Below, piece by piece: positions 42,250-51,075 of a stretch of 64,000 nucleotides of DNA. The first letter of the stretch is position 1, and every line of letters starts with the position of its first letter. Both the position numbers and the translations under genes were made by a program. This stretch comes from Spirosoma sp963826425. Its GTDB lineage: Bacteria > Bacteroidota > Bacteroidia > Cytophagales > Spirosomataceae. The DNA lies in NCBI GenBank assembly GCA_963826425.1, contig CAWGWS010000004.1, positions 1,886,658 through 1,950,657 on the forward strand. Reading direction: 5' to 3'. The notes beneath the pieces were generated by a model. That model saw only the letters and a program-made list of their open reading frames with translations, ran no database searches and was not told the DNA's origin.

Positions 42250-42711
42250 TCACACTGGTTCATCGAAAATATACCGCTCATCATGTGGCACATTGAACTT
42301 GTTCAAAAAAGCCAGATACTCTTCCCGAAATGTCCGTTTCTGATGATGTTCCGCCTGAATTTGAATATACTGATAAACTTGTGCCCGCTGTGACTGACTA
42401 TATGAAAAGACACCGTAGCCTTCCTGCCATTCGAAACGAGACAATGTCAAGTGGTGCTCATTAATCCATTTCGAGGATTTTGCCTTGACGACTTGCATCA
42501 GATTCGAAATGGAAACAGTTGGTTTCAGCCCGATAAAGCAATGCACATGGTCTGCAACGCCATTGACAATAATTGTTTGACAACCAGTTTCATTGATGAG
42601 ATTGCCGATAACAGCGAAGAGATCTTTTTGCCATCCCTCATTGATAAGAGCCGTTCGGTGTTTAACCGCAAAAACAGTCTGGATGTAAATCTGATGGTAC
42701 GTGTTTGCCAT
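42250..42711 (-). CDS. IS200/IS605-family Y1 transposase (RAYT-like)
   Basis: Single-strand DNA transposase of 153 residues. The HUH metal motif is DHVHCFIGL near 60, and the catalytic Tyr lies in QYIQIQAEHHQKRTFREEY near 125-140, the usual Y-x-x-x-Q-x-x-HH context of TnpA. The length is right for an intact TnpA. The ATG at 42711 (MANTYHQIYIQTVFAVKHR) is the family-typical start; the frame is open 39 nt further upstream. Flanking inverted REP-like units suggest a REP-associated (domesticated) enzyme rather than an autonomous IS. Confidence 0.92.
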   Translation of the reverse strand: MANTYHQIYIQTVFAVKHRTALINEGWQKDLFAVIGNLINETGCQTIIVNGVADHVHCFIGLKPTVSISNLMQVVKAKSSKWINEHHLTLSRFEWQEGYGVFSYSQSQRAQVYQYIQIQAEHHQKRTFREEYLAFLNKFNVPHDERYIFDEPV

Positions 42712-42747
42712 GAAATTCAGTGGTTTAATGAAACAGCCTATATCAGT

Positions 42748-42834
42748 CATCCCTACGGGATTTTGGTGGATGGATGCGATTCAAATTCCCTGGAATGAAT
42801 TCCAGGGCTACCACATCGGCCAAGCCTACGGCTT
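42748..42834 (-). repeat. REP-like unit, right side of the transposase gene
   Basis: CATCCCTACGGGATTTT (42748-42764) is the exact reverse complement of the left unit at 42222-42238. Then follow the hairpin CCCTGGAAT-GA-ATTCCAGGG (42788-42807) and GGGCTACCA (42805-42813), reverse complement of the left TGGTAGCCC, and a small palindrome AAGCC-TAC-GGCTT. Confidence 0.85.
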
Positions 42835-42920
42835 TAAAACCTCATAGTTCGCATTAAATAAACCAATTTGAAGCATTATACTGACCGCTAAATCAAACCG
42901 GTAAGCAATTCATCATTCAA

Positions 42921-43838
42921 ATGCAAACTCCGCTGCTGCTGCTCTGGTTCAACCGCCCTCATCTGGCCCGGCAAGTGCTGGATCGATTACGGGTGGTGCG
43001 GCCTGGCCGGCTGTTTGTGGCTATCGACGGACCCCGCGCCAGCCACCCCGAGGATGCCCAACGCGTGGCTGACTGCGTAGCTCTGCTCGACGCCATCGAC
43101 TGGCCCTGTACGGTGGCTACGCGCATCAGTCCGCACAATCAGGGATGCAAACACGGTGTCAGTGCGGCTGTTGACTGGTTTTTTGATCAGGTGCCGGAAG
43201 GAATCATTCTGGAAGACGACTGCCTGCCCGATCCTACCTTTTTTGATTACTGCGCTGAACTGCTTGACCGATATCGCCACAATGAGCGCGTCATGCACAT
43301 CAGCGGAGCCAATCTATACGGCGGGCAGACATTCGGCAGCGACTCGTATTTTTTCTCGCCTGTGCCGCACGTCTGGGGCTGGGCATCGTGGCGCAGGGCC
43401 TGGCAAACCTACGATGTAACAATGGCCGGATTCCCTGATTTCATGTCGCAGGGTGGTATCAATGCCCTTGTGCCGTACTCACGCTCGGTAGCGCACTGGC
43501 GGTGGGGAATGGGCGAAACGGCCAGTGGTAAACTTGATAGCTGGGACTTTCAGTGGGTGTTTGCCATATGGCAGCACAACGGCCTCTGTATCACGCCCAA
43601 TCAGAACCTGATTACGAATATTGGGTATGGACCCGAGGCTACGCGTACCAATCTCCAGTCGGCAATTGCTAACTTGCCGACTGAATCCATTACCGCGCTG
43701 CAACACCCCGCGTCGGTGATCGTACACGAACGGGCGCGGCAGTATGCGTTCACCAGGATGTACACGCGGCCAGGGTGGTGGTGGCGCATGGCGGGCCGCG
43801 CCAAACGTTTGCTCCGGAAACGGGGCGAGATACGGTAA
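42921..43838 (+). CDS. Glycosyltransferase-like protein (nucleotide-diphospho-sugar transferase fold)
   Basis: GT-A-like protein of 305 residues: TPLLLLWFNRPHLARQVLD at the start, LFVAIDGPRASHPEDAQRV, then GIILEDDCLPDPTFFDYC near 92 with an acidic DxD-type metal site, and VWGWASWRRAW. This resembles the group often called hemolytic protein HlpA-like glycosyltransferases in polysaccharide clusters. It starts 210 nt after the transposase gene, so it may need read-through or its own promoter; I see no strong one. Donor unknown. Confidence 0.82.
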   Translation: MQTPLLLLWFNRPHLARQVLDRLRVVRPGRLFVAIDGPRASHPEDAQRVADCVALLDAIDWPCTVATRISPHNQGCKHGVSAAVDWFFDQVPEGIILEDDCLPDPTFFDYCAELLDRYRHNERVMHISGANLYGGQTFGSDSYFFSPVPHVWGWASWRRAWQTYDVTMAGFPDFMSQGGINALVPYSRSVAHWRWGMGETASGKLDSWDFQWVFAIWQHNGLCITPNQNLITNIGYGPEATRTNLQSAIANLPTESITALQHPASVIVHERARQYAFTRMYTRPGWWWRMAGRAKRLLRKRGEIR

Positions 43839-43865
43839 ACAGTCATTCATCAGCTTATTCTATTC

Positions 43866-44702
43866 ATGCCACTTTTATCCACGGTTCGTAACACGCTCAA
43901 ATCATATCTGATGGCCAGGGCCGAGCGGATGGTTTATCACAATCGACAGTCAACGCCCAACGTTTATTTTCGGGATCGGTTTCAGATAGCCCTGCAGGAG
44001 ATGGATGCGTTATATGCCCGGCAGTTTGGGCAGCCTTTGCCGGAGTGCGCCCACCGTACCGACCTGTTAACCGAGCTTCAGGGTACCACTCCCACCGAAG
44101 CCTTTTACATTCTGCATCATCTTTACCGGTGCCTGACGCTGCCGGGCGACGTCTGCGAATTTGGCGTGGCGCAGGGCGCTACCTCGGCTCTGCTGGCCAG
44201 TGAACTGCAAAACAGTGACAAAAATCTGTGGCTGTTTGATTCGTTTGAGGGGCTGCCCGCACCCACTGAAAACGATGTGCTGAAAGACGACATTTTTAAC
44301 CTGGGCAGCATGCAGGCGTACCGCGGAACCATGCGCAGCGGTATCGATGAAGTAACAGCCCGGCTCCGGCAACTTAATTTTCCGGTTAGTCGAACTAAAA
44401 TCGTAGCGGGCTTTATAGAACAGACCATTCGTCAGCCCCAGTTGCCGGGTGCCGTTTGTTTTGCCTACGTTGACTTCGATTTTTACGAACCTATCCGCAC
44501 CGCCCTGACCTACCTGGACCGGGTACTGACACCCGGCGGCTGCGTTGTGGTTGATGACTACGACTGGTTCTCGACCGGAGCCAAAACCGCAGTCGACGAG
44601 TTTATGCAACTGACGGGTAACCGATACCAGATGGACGTGCCTGATCCTGTTTTTGGGCACTTCTGTATCCTGACCCGCAGTAAAATAGAAGAAAAAGAAT
44701 AG
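43866..44702 (+). CDS. TylF/MycF-family O-methyltransferase
   Basis: SAM-dependent sugar O-methyltransferase, 278 residues. GDVCEFGVAQGATSALLAS is motif I near 94; LWLFDSFEGLPAPTENDVL is the family-defining FDSFEGLP block; FAYVDFDFYEPIRTALTYL and GGCVVVDDYDWF hold the metal-binding aspartates. Related enzymes methylate macrolide sugars, and homologues in O-antigen clusters methylate repeat-unit sugars. The stop is directly followed by the gmd start (44703), so they are co-translated. Confidence 0.88.
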   Translation: MPLLSTVRNTLKSYLMARAERMVYHNRQSTPNVYFRDRFQIALQEMDALYARQFGQPLPECAHRTDLLTELQGTTPTEAFYILHHLYRCLTLPGDVCEFGVAQGATSALLASELQNSDKNLWLFDSFEGLPAPTENDVLKDDIFNLGSMQAYRGTMRSGIDEVTARLRQLNFPVSRTKIVAGFIEQTIRQPQLPGAVCFAYVDFDFYEPIRTALTYLDRVLTPGGCVVVDDYDWFSTGAKTAVDEFMQLTGNRYQMDVPDPVFGHFCILTRSKIEEKE

Positions 44703-45671
44703 ATGAAAACAGCCTTAATCTGTGGCGTATCGGGTCAGGACGGGGCCTACCTGGCGCAGCTCCTGCTCAAAAAGGGATACGTAGTCTATGGTGGCTCGCG
44801 CGATGCGCAGATGTCGTCGTTTCGTAACCTGGCCCGGCTCGGCATTCAGGCCGATGTGCGGGTAGTATCGGTGAACATCAATGATTTTCGCAGCGTGCTG
44901 CAAACGCTTCTGAAAACCAAACCCGATGAGGTATACAACCTCGCCGGGCAAAGTTCGGTAGGGCTGTCGTTCGAGCAGCCGGTCGAAACGCTCGAAAGTA
45001 TCAGCGTCGGTACGCTCAACCTGCTCGAAGCCATCCGGTTCAGCAACCTGCCCATCCGGTTTTACAATGCGGGTTCCAGCGAGTGTTTCGGTGATACAGG
45101 CAGTGTAGCCGCCGATGAACTGACGCCCTTTCGGCCCCGCAGCCCTTATGGGGTGGCCAAGGCGGCCGCCTTCTGGCAGGTAGCCAACTACCGCGAAGCC
45201 TATCAGCTCCAGGCCAGCACCGGCATTTTGTTCAATCATGAGTCGCCCCTGCGGCCGGAGCGGTTTGTGACCCAGAAAATTGTGGCCACTGCCTGCCGCA
45301 TTGCCGGCGGAAGTCGCGAAACCCTCACGCTGGGCAATATCGACATTGCCCGCGACTGGGGCTGGGCACCCGACTACGTAGCCGCTATGTGGCAGATGTT
45401 GCAGCAGGATACACCCGATGATTACGTGATTGCTACCGGCCAGACCCATAAACTCCGCGACTTTATCCGGGTTGTATTTGAGACCGTTGGGCTGAACTGG
45501 GAAGAACACGTGCAGACCGACCCGTCGTTTTTCCGCCCCACCGACATTGCCGAGGGGCACGCCAACCCCACCAAAGCGAACGAACAATTGGGCTGGCAGG
45601 CTATCCTAACTATGGAAGCCGTTGGACAGCAAATGGTGGAAGGGTACCAGATTTACCATAGTAATCACTAA
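44703..45671 (+). CDS. gmd: GDP-mannose 4,6-dehydratase
   Basis: Makes GDP-4-keto-6-deoxy-D-mannose from GDP-mannose. Extended SDR enzyme of 322 residues: cofactor motif GVSGQDGAYLAQLLLKKGY near 8, AGQSSVGLSFEQPVET near 81, active site Ser/Glu in GSSECFGDTG near 129 and Tyr-Lys in SPYGVAKAAAFW near 149, substrate region NHESPLRPERFVTQKI. Slightly shorter than E. coli Gmd (373). No GDP-fucose synthase (fcl/wcaG) is in the window; the Per-like aminotransferase at 49945 is the natural next step. Confidence 0.93.
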   Translation: MKTALICGVSGQDGAYLAQLLLKKGYVVYGGSRDAQMSSFRNLARLGIQADVRVVSVNINDFRSVLQTLLKTKPDEVYNLAGQSSVGLSFEQPVETLESISVGTLNLLEAIRFSNLPIRFYNAGSSECFGDTGSVAADELTPFRPRSPYGVAKAAAFWQVANYREAYQLQASTGILFNHESPLRPERFVTQKIVATACRIAGGSRETLTLGNIDIARDWGWAPDYVAAMWQMLQQDTPDDYVIATGQTHKLRDFIRVVFETVGLNWEEHVQTDPSFFRPTDIAEGHANPTKANEQLGWQAILTMEAVGQQMVEGYQIYHSNH

Positions 45672-45707
45672 TTTGTCCTCTGAAGGCCTACCCCACACCC
45701 CACTTTT

Positions 45708-46427
45708 ATGAGTCTTGACCACTTCTGGTTTTATGTTCGACATCCCCGGCTGCGTAAATGGCGAAAAATCGGCTTTAATCCGGACACGTACCGTAAACTG
45801 ACGGGCCGACGTTTTCAACAGGCTGGTATCAAAACCGTGGTGGATGTTGGAGCCAATACCGGGCAGTCGGTGCTGATGTTTCAGTCGGCGTTTCCGCAGG
45901 CAGTCATTCACGCTATCGAGCCATTACCCGGCTGTTTTGAGCAACTGAAACGAAATACAGCGGGTATGACTAATGTCTATCTGTATCATACGGCCGTAGG
46001 TAGTCAGACGGGCAGCATTGTAATGGAGCAGAACGAATACTCGCCGTCTTCATCGGTGCTGGTTATGGCTGACCGGCATGTGCAGAATTTCCCCCATACC
46101 CGCCAGCGTACGCCTATACCCGTTTCTATCGACACGCTCGATAACCTGCTGGCCGATAAAGAGCTGAGCGGCCCCATGCTGATTAATATCGACGTGCAGG
46201 GATACGAGCAGGCCGTTATCGAGGGGGGGCAATCCGTGCTCGCCCGCGCCAGTGTGCTGCTTATAGAAGTGTCTTTCGAAGAGTTATATGATGGACAGCC
46301 GCTTTTCGGCGACATATGCGCGGCACTGTTGCCACTGGGATTTAGATACGCCGGCTCGTTCGACCAACTGGCCAGTCCACTTACGGGCAGTATACTACAG
46401 CAGGATGCTATTTTTGTTAGACATTAA
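45708..46427 (+). CDS. FkbM-family methyltransferase
   Basis: SAM-dependent methyltransferase of 239 residues: VVDVGANTGQSVLMFQSAFP (motif I), AIEPLPGCFEQLKRN, SIDTLDNLLADKELSGPMLI and NIDVQGYEQAVIEGGQSVL, the hallmark of FkbM proteins. Acts on a hydroxyl group, here most likely of a repeat-unit sugar. It lies 36 nt after gmd in the same operon. Confidence 0.9.
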   Translation: MSLDHFWFYVRHPRLRKWRKIGFNPDTYRKLTGRRFQQAGIKTVVDVGANTGQSVLMFQSAFPQAVIHAIEPLPGCFEQLKRNTAGMTNVYLYHTAVGSQTGSIVMEQNEYSPSSSVLVMADRHVQNFPHTRQRTPIPVSIDTLDNLLADKELSGPMLINIDVQGYEQAVIEGGQSVLARASVLLIEVSFEELYDGQPLFGDICAALLPLGFRYAGSFDQLASPLTGSILQQDAIFVRH

Positions 46428-46445
46428 TTTTATTTTATTACCCGT

Positions 46446-47243
46446 ATGATCTGCGCTATCTGTCAGTCACCAGCTGTACCGCATTGCACCGAAGTTGTAC
46501 TTAACAAATATAACATTCAGTATTACCAATGCAGTAGCTGCCAATTTATATTCACTGAAAGCCCCTACTGGCTGAACGAAGCTTATGAATCAGCTATTGC
46601 AGGGCTAGATATTGGATTGATAATGCGCAATGAGTCAATGGCGGGGGTTGTACAGTCAGTCATCACCACCTGGCTTGATCAGAAAGCCAAATTTATTGAT
46701 TATGGTGGGGGGTACGGAATGCTCGTCAGGATGATGCGGGACCGGGGGTTTGACTTCTATCGGCAGGACTCATACTGCTCCAACTTGTTTGCGTCCACGT
46801 TTGATATCACTGATGTACCGCCTTTTCGGGCTGAACTCGTCACAGCCTTTGAGGTATTTGAGCATATGACTGACCCTATAGCTGGCTTAGAGTCTATGCT
46901 TGAATTAAGTGATACAATTCTATTCTCAACAGCAGTTCAGCCTAACCCTAGCGTAACGCCTGCTACTTGGTGGTACTTCTCGCCTTTTGCGGGTCAGCAC
47001 ATTGCTATATTTTCGAGAGCATCTTTATATGCGCTGGCTAATCGGTTTGGTCTTAATTACTGTTGGAATGATCGGGACGTTCACCTGTTTACGCGGAAGC
47101 CAATATCCAACACCTTGTTTAGATGGATCACTCATCCGCGTCTAAATGGCATTATAAACAAGGTGAGAAAGCATCCAGCCTCTTTGCTCCAAACGGATTT
47201 TAACCGGTTAGCTGAACAAATGTCGAATCAGGCTAAGCAGTGA
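46446..47243 (+). CDS. Class I methyltransferase with N-terminal zinc-ribbon-like cysteines
   Basis: A 265-residue protein with an N-terminal Cys pattern CAICQSP..YYQCSSCQFIFTE (two CxxC pairs), then FIDYGGGYGMLVRMMRDRGF (motif I, near 80) and VTAFEVFEHMTDPIAGLESM (the EVxEH motif of the Methyltransf_23 group). Such proteins are common in glycan clusters. Base composition is lower in GC than the genes before it. The stop overlaps the following GTG start by 4 nt. Confidence 0.82.
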   Translation: MICAICQSPAVPHCTEVVLNKYNIQYYQCSSCQFIFTESPYWLNEAYESAIAGLDIGLIMRNESMAGVVQSVITTWLDQKAKFIDYGGGYGMLVRMMRDRGFDFYRQDSYCSNLFASTFDITDVPPFRAELVTAFEVFEHMTDPIAGLESMLELSDTILFSTAVQPNPSVTPATWWYFSPFAGQHIAIFSRASLYALANRFGLNYCWNDRDVHLFTRKPISNTLFRWITHPRLNGIINKVRKHPASLLQTDFNRLAEQMSNQAKQ

Positions 47244-48397
47244 GGGTATTCTTCGATCATCAGGCGTTTTGTATTCAGGAATATGGTGGCCTGTCGCGTT
47301 ATTATACCGAACTGATTGCGGGCCTGCAGAAAGCAAGCGACGCAACCCCCCTGTTGCCCCTGCGCTGGTCCAACAACCGGCATTTGCAGGATGCGGGCCT
47401 GCAAAACCGCCCGTTCTTTCCTAACCGGCAATTCCGGGGTAAGCGAAATCTACTGTATACGGCCAACCGCTGGAACGACATCCGGGCTATACAAACCCAG
47501 TCCTTCGATATTTTCCACGCCACCTACTATGATCCATACTTTTTGCCTTACCTGAACGCCCGAAAAATAAAAACTCCCCTTGTCGTTACGTTTCTGGATA
47601 TGATTCATGAAAAACTAGCCCATCAGTTTCCGTATCTGGCGCAGGACAAAGCCATTGTACAGCACAAACGACTACTGGCCAAACGTGCCGACCGGCTCAT
47701 TGCCGTTTCAGAAAACACCAAGCGCGACCTAGTAGACTTCCTGAACGTTGATCCCGACAAGATCGACGTGATCTATCATGGTAGCTCATTTGCTCCTGTT
47801 GTCCCTGAATCAGATACACCCGCTATTCAGCAACGAGAGCCTTATCTGCTGTTCGTGGGGTTGCGGAAAGGCTACAAAAACTTCGATGGCATGCTAAGGG
47901 AGATTGCCCCGCTGATGATTCGTGAAAAAATAAGGCTGCTGTCCGTGGGTGGCGGGGCATTTAGCCCCGCCGAAAACGTATTTATTGATACGCTTGGCGT
48001 GGCGGACCTGGTCCGACAGGTATCCGCAACAGATAACCAGTTGACGGAGTTGTACCGCCAAGCGCTGGCATTCATCTTTCCTTCCCTGTACGAAGGCTTC
48101 GGTATTCCTATTCTGGAAGCCTTTGCCTGTGGGTGCCCCTGCATCCTGAGCAACCAAAGTTCACTGCCCGAAATTGGTGGTAATGCCGCGCTCTACTTCG
48201 ACCCACTGCAAGCCGATAGTCTGACTACGCAGGTTCAGCTGCTGATAGATGATTCTGACTTGGGGCATCAACTTGCATCGGATGGCCGGGAACGGGTCAG
48301 GCATTTCACCTGGGATACCGCCACCAGGCAAACTATTAAGGTGTATGGGTCCATTGCGCCGAACAATGAAAGCCAGTGGATAAGGCAAAGCAAGTAG
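47240..48397 (+). CDS. Group 1 (GT4) glycosyltransferase
   Basis: Retaining GT-B enzyme of 385 residues: VFFDHQAFCIQEYGGLSRYY start with the GG loop, IAVSENTKRDLVDFL, YLLFVGLRKGYKNFDGML, FIFPSLYEGFGIPILEAFAC (E-x7-E donor site) and CPCILSNQSSLPEIGGNAAL. The arrangement is that of mannosyl/rhamnosyltransferases of the WbdA/WbpY type, though the donor is not certain. Start is GTG at 47240 with GTGA overlap to the preceding stop. Confidence 0.92.
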   Translation: MRVFFDHQAFCIQEYGGLSRYYTELIAGLQKASDATPLLPLRWSNNRHLQDAGLQNRPFFPNRQFRGKRNLLYTANRWNDIRAIQTQSFDIFHATYYDPYFLPYLNARKIKTPLVVTFLDMIHEKLAHQFPYLAQDKAIVQHKRLLAKRADRLIAVSENTKRDLVDFLNVDPDKIDVIYHGSSFAPVVPESDTPAIQQREPYLLFVGLRKGYKNFDGMLREIAPLMIREKIRLLSVGGGAFSPAENVFIDTLGVADLVRQVSATDNQLTELYRQALAFIFPSLYEGFGIPILEAFACGCPCILSNQSSLPEIGGNAALYFDPLQADSLTTQVQLLIDDSDLGHQLASDGRERVRHFTWDTATRQTIKVYGSIAPNNESQWIRQSK

Positions 48398-48413
48398 GTC
48401 ACATACTATTCGC

Positions 48414-48421
48414 TACCTTTG
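48414..48421 (+). promoter_or_regulatory. Candidate internal promoter (-7 element)
   Basis: TACCTTTG fits TAnnTTTG, 68 nt before the second flippase ATG, in a 91-nt gap, the first true break in the operon after the transposase. No clear -33 TTG is present. Confidence 0.4.
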
Positions 48422-48488
48422 CGGGCTATTACCGCACCAGATCGATGTATGAGCAGATATCCCTTACGTCGGCTACTTGCGGGCTTTT

Positions 48489-49853
48489 ATGAAGACAGTA
48501 AGCATCAAACAAATACAGGAGCGCGTTCGGAATACGCACCCGCGCACCCGAAAAGCGCATCTCAATACATTATTTGGTTTAGGTATTAAAGGGGGCGGTA
48601 TGGTCATATCGTTGCTGCTGGTACCCATGACGATTGACTATCTGTCGACCGATACCTATGGAACCTGGCTGACCATTAGTTCCATCGTTACCATGCTGGC
48701 CTTTCTGGACATTGGTATTGGCAACGGACTGCGTAACAAATTTTCGGAAGCCGTTGCGCGGCAGGATCACCACTTAGCCCGGGTATATGTTAGTACTGCC
48801 TACGCCGTATTTACTGCTATTCAGGTTGGAATTGTTGGTGTATTTCTGCTAATAGTTCGCTATGTTCCTTGGCAGCGGGTGTTCAACACAACTATAGATT
48901 CCCAGCAGTTGCAGACTGTTGTTCTCCTGACTGTGGTAGCCATGGCCATTAAGTTAGTACTCGATATTTTGTCATACGTGCTATTTGCACTTCAGGAACC
49001 GAGTCAGGTGGGGCTGATCACTTTTCTTGCTAACGTCCTGGTTTTGGTTGGAACGTATCTACTGATACAATTTACGCCGGGAAATCTAATCTACTTAGCT
49101 GCCGTGTCGGCTATCAGCCCCGTTATCATCCTAATAGTAGCCGGAGCGTACCTGTACCGGGGCAGGCTTCGTCTATATCGTCCCTCCTTTAGTCTCGCCA
49201 GTCGGGAGCATACCGGAAGTCTACTATCATTGGGCTATAAGTTTTTCGTCATTCAGATCGCAGTAGTGGTAATCTTCTACACGGATAATGTCATTATAGC
49301 CCAGTTGTTTGGACCAGCCGAGGTGACCACTTATAATGTGGCATTCCGGTATTTCAATGCAATAAGTATGTTATTCATGATTGCGATAACGCCTTATTGG
49401 TCAGCTTTCACAGAGGCAGCTATTTTGAAGGACAAGACCTGGATGATACAAACCTACCGCTACCTGCAGAAGTTATGGCTGGGTTTAATTCTTGTGATTG
49501 TATTGATGATCCTGATCGCCACTCCCGTCTATACTGCCTGGATTGGCAATCGAGTTAGAGTGCCCCTTTCGCTCAACATTTTCATGGGTCTTTTCGTCGC
49601 CATCAGTTGCTGGAATAATATTACTGTGGCCGTTATAAACGGCTTGGGTAAGATCAAACTGCAGCTGTATTTGTCTATCCTTGCCTCCATAATTAATATT
49701 CCATTGTCCGTTTACTTTGGTCAGTACCTGAATCTAGGCAGTTCCGGCGTTATATTAGCCACTTGTGCTACCCTGCTTACTGGCTCGTTTCTGTCTGCCA
49801 TTCAGGCAAATAAACTAATTAATGCAACGGCTAGGGGGCTTTGGAATGCGTAG
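48489..49853 (+). CDS. wzx: Wzx-type oligosaccharide flippase (second copy)
   Basis: Polytopic MOP-superfamily protein of 454 residues with about 12-14 helices: HLNTLFGLGIKGGGMVISLL, MTIDYLSTDTYGTWLTISSI and FLDIGIGNGLRNKFSEAVAR at the start, the usual O-antigen flippase layout. The ATG at 48489 is chosen over the TTG at 48477. It is only distantly similar to the copy at 40045, and it marks the shift to lower GC. Two flippases suggest either two repeat-unit systems or an acquired second module. Confidence 0.92.
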   Translation: MKTVSIKQIQERVRNTHPRTRKAHLNTLFGLGIKGGGMVISLLLVPMTIDYLSTDTYGTWLTISSIVTMLAFLDIGIGNGLRNKFSEAVARQDHHLARVYVSTAYAVFTAIQVGIVGVFLLIVRYVPWQRVFNTTIDSQQLQTVVLLTVVAMAIKLVLDILSYVLFALQEPSQVGLITFLANVLVLVGTYLLIQFTPGNLIYLAAVSAISPVIILIVAGAYLYRGRLRLYRPSFSLASREHTGSLLSLGYKFFVIQIAVVVIFYTDNVIIAQLFGPAEVTTYNVAFRYFNAISMLFMIAITPYWSAFTEAAILKDKTWMIQTYRYLQKLWLGLILVIVLMILIATPVYTAWIGNRVRVPLSLNIFMGLFVAISCWNNITVAVINGLGKIKLQLYLSILASIINIPLSVYFGQYLNLGSSGVILATCATLLTGSFLSAIQANKLINATARGLWNA

Positions 49854-49905
49854 TATAGTTAAACAGTCCGTTGATTCATAGCTTACTATAATGAACGTTG
49901 TGACT

Positions 49906-49913
49906 TAATTTTG
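49906..49913 (+). promoter_or_regulatory. Candidate promoter of the per-like gene (-7 element)
   Basis: TAATTTTG fits TAnnTTTG and lies 31 nt upstream of the ATG at 49945 in a 91-nt gap. No -33 TTG at proper spacing. Confidence 0.4.
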
Positions 49914-49944
49914 TGCTTTCATACAAGTCTTTTACCAACCAGAC

Positions 49945-51075
49945 ATGGATAACTTAATTGCTTTACGGGAAATACCGGTCTATCAACCTTCGCTGAATGG
50001 TAATGAAAAGGCGTACGTGATGGATTGCCTGGATTCCTCGTGGATTTCGTCTAAGGGAAAATACATCAATCAGTTCGAAGCGAGTCTGGCTGAATACGTT
50101 GGAGTGAAGCATGCGGCCTCGGTTTCAAACGGCACGGTTGCCCTTCACCTCGCCTTAATCGCCCTGGGGATTGGTCCCGGCGACGAAGTTATCGTTCCTA
50201 CCCTGACTTACATAGCCTCCGTTAACGCAATTGTCTATACCGGTGCTACTCCCGTTTTTGTTGATTCGCTGCCTGATACCTGGCAGGTAAATCCCGCTGA
50301 TGTACGTCGTAAGCTGACCGACCGCACAAAAGCGATTTTATGCGTTCATCTGTACGGCCATCCGTGCGATATGGATAGCTTGCTGCCTATTGCCCACGAA
50401 AACGATTTATTCGTTATCGAAGATTGTGCTGAATCGCTGGGAAGTTTATACAAAGGGCGTCACACCGGCTCCTTTGGTGATATCGCAACGTTCAGTTTCT
50501 ACGGTAATAAAACCATTACAACGGGCGAGGGTGGCATGGTAGTGACAAACGACGAGACACTGTATGACAGGTGTTTGCACTTTAAAGGCCAAGGGTTGGC
50601 AAAACACCGGCAGTACTGGCATGATGCGGTGGGCTACAACTACCGCATGACCAATATCTGTGCCGCCATTGGATTAGCACAAATGGAGCAGATTAGCGGT
50701 TTTTTAGCCAGAAAGCAGGAAATCGCTCAAATCTACAGAGAAGGGCTAAAAGGTTCGCCATATACCTTTCATGAGCCAATTGGCGACGTTCAGCATGCCT
50801 ACTGGATGTGTTCAGTCCTTACAGCTGACGCCAAAGACAGAGAGCCGGTACGGGACCACCTGGCAAAACGGGGTATTGAGACCAGACCACTTTTCTATCC
50901 GGTGCATACCATGCCCATGTATTCGCAGAAATTCGCCCGTTTCAACGTGGCCGAGAACCTGGGCTGGCGGGGCATGAACCTACCCAGCTACCCAGGTTTG
51001 TTGGACGAAGACGTCAGATACATCGTTGACTCTTTGTTAGCCTATTTCTCTGATGATCAGATTCCATCACGTTGA
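49945..51075 (+). CDS. per: GDP-perosamine synthase-like aminotransferase (DegT/DnrJ/EryC1/StrS)
   Basis: PLP enzyme that transfers an amino group from glutamate to C4 of GDP-4-keto-6-deoxymannose. The 376 residues follow the Per/RfbE type closely as I remember it: IPVYQPSLNGNEKAYVMDCL, SSWISSKGKYINQFEASLAE, SNGTVALHLALIALGIGPGD, VPTLTYIASVNAIVYTGATP, VHLYGHPCDMDSLLP, FYGNKTITTGEGGMVVTNDE with the PLP Lys, and HFKGQGLAKHRQYWHDAVGY. Gmd in the same cluster supplies the substrate. Its 3' end overlaps the acetyltransferase gene by 23 nt. The general family is certain; the Per subtype is likely. Confidence 0.9.
   Translation: MDNLIALREIPVYQPSLNGNEKAYVMDCLDSSWISSKGKYINQFEASLAEYVGVKHAASVSNGTVALHLALIALGIGPGDEVIVPTLTYIASVNAIVYTGATPVFVDSLPDTWQVNPADVRRKLTDRTKAILCVHLYGHPCDMDSLLPIAHENDLFVIEDCAESLGSLYKGRHTGSFGDIATFSFYGNKTITTGEGGMVVTNDETLYDRCLHFKGQGLAKHRQYWHDAVGYNYRMTNICAAIGLAQMEQISGFLARKQEIAQIYREGLKGSPYTFHEPIGDVQHAYWMCSVLTADAKDREPVRDHLAKRGIETRPLFYPVHTMPMYSQKFARFNVAENLGWRGMNLPSYPGLLDEDVRYIVDSLLAYFSDDQIPSR

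Larger units (their letters stand above)
42150..42834. mobile_element. IS200/REP-type element (REPtron-like island)
   Basis: A Y1 HUH transposase gene with REP-like composite units in inverted orientation at both sides. The outer limits are not exact; they are set at the first left unit and the last right hairpin (AAGCC-TAC-GGCTT, 42822-42834). No tnpB and no target duplication are seen. It interrupts the polysaccharide cluster between two complete genes. Confidence 0.75.

Noticed and set aside
42250..42711. Complete IS605 element with accessory TnpB
   Set aside because: No tnpB frame on either side; only the small Y1 transposase and REP-like units are present.
44715..45587. 290-codon frame antisense to gmd
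   Set aside because: Gmd has all catalytic motifs on the plus strand; the antisense product has no recognisable domain.
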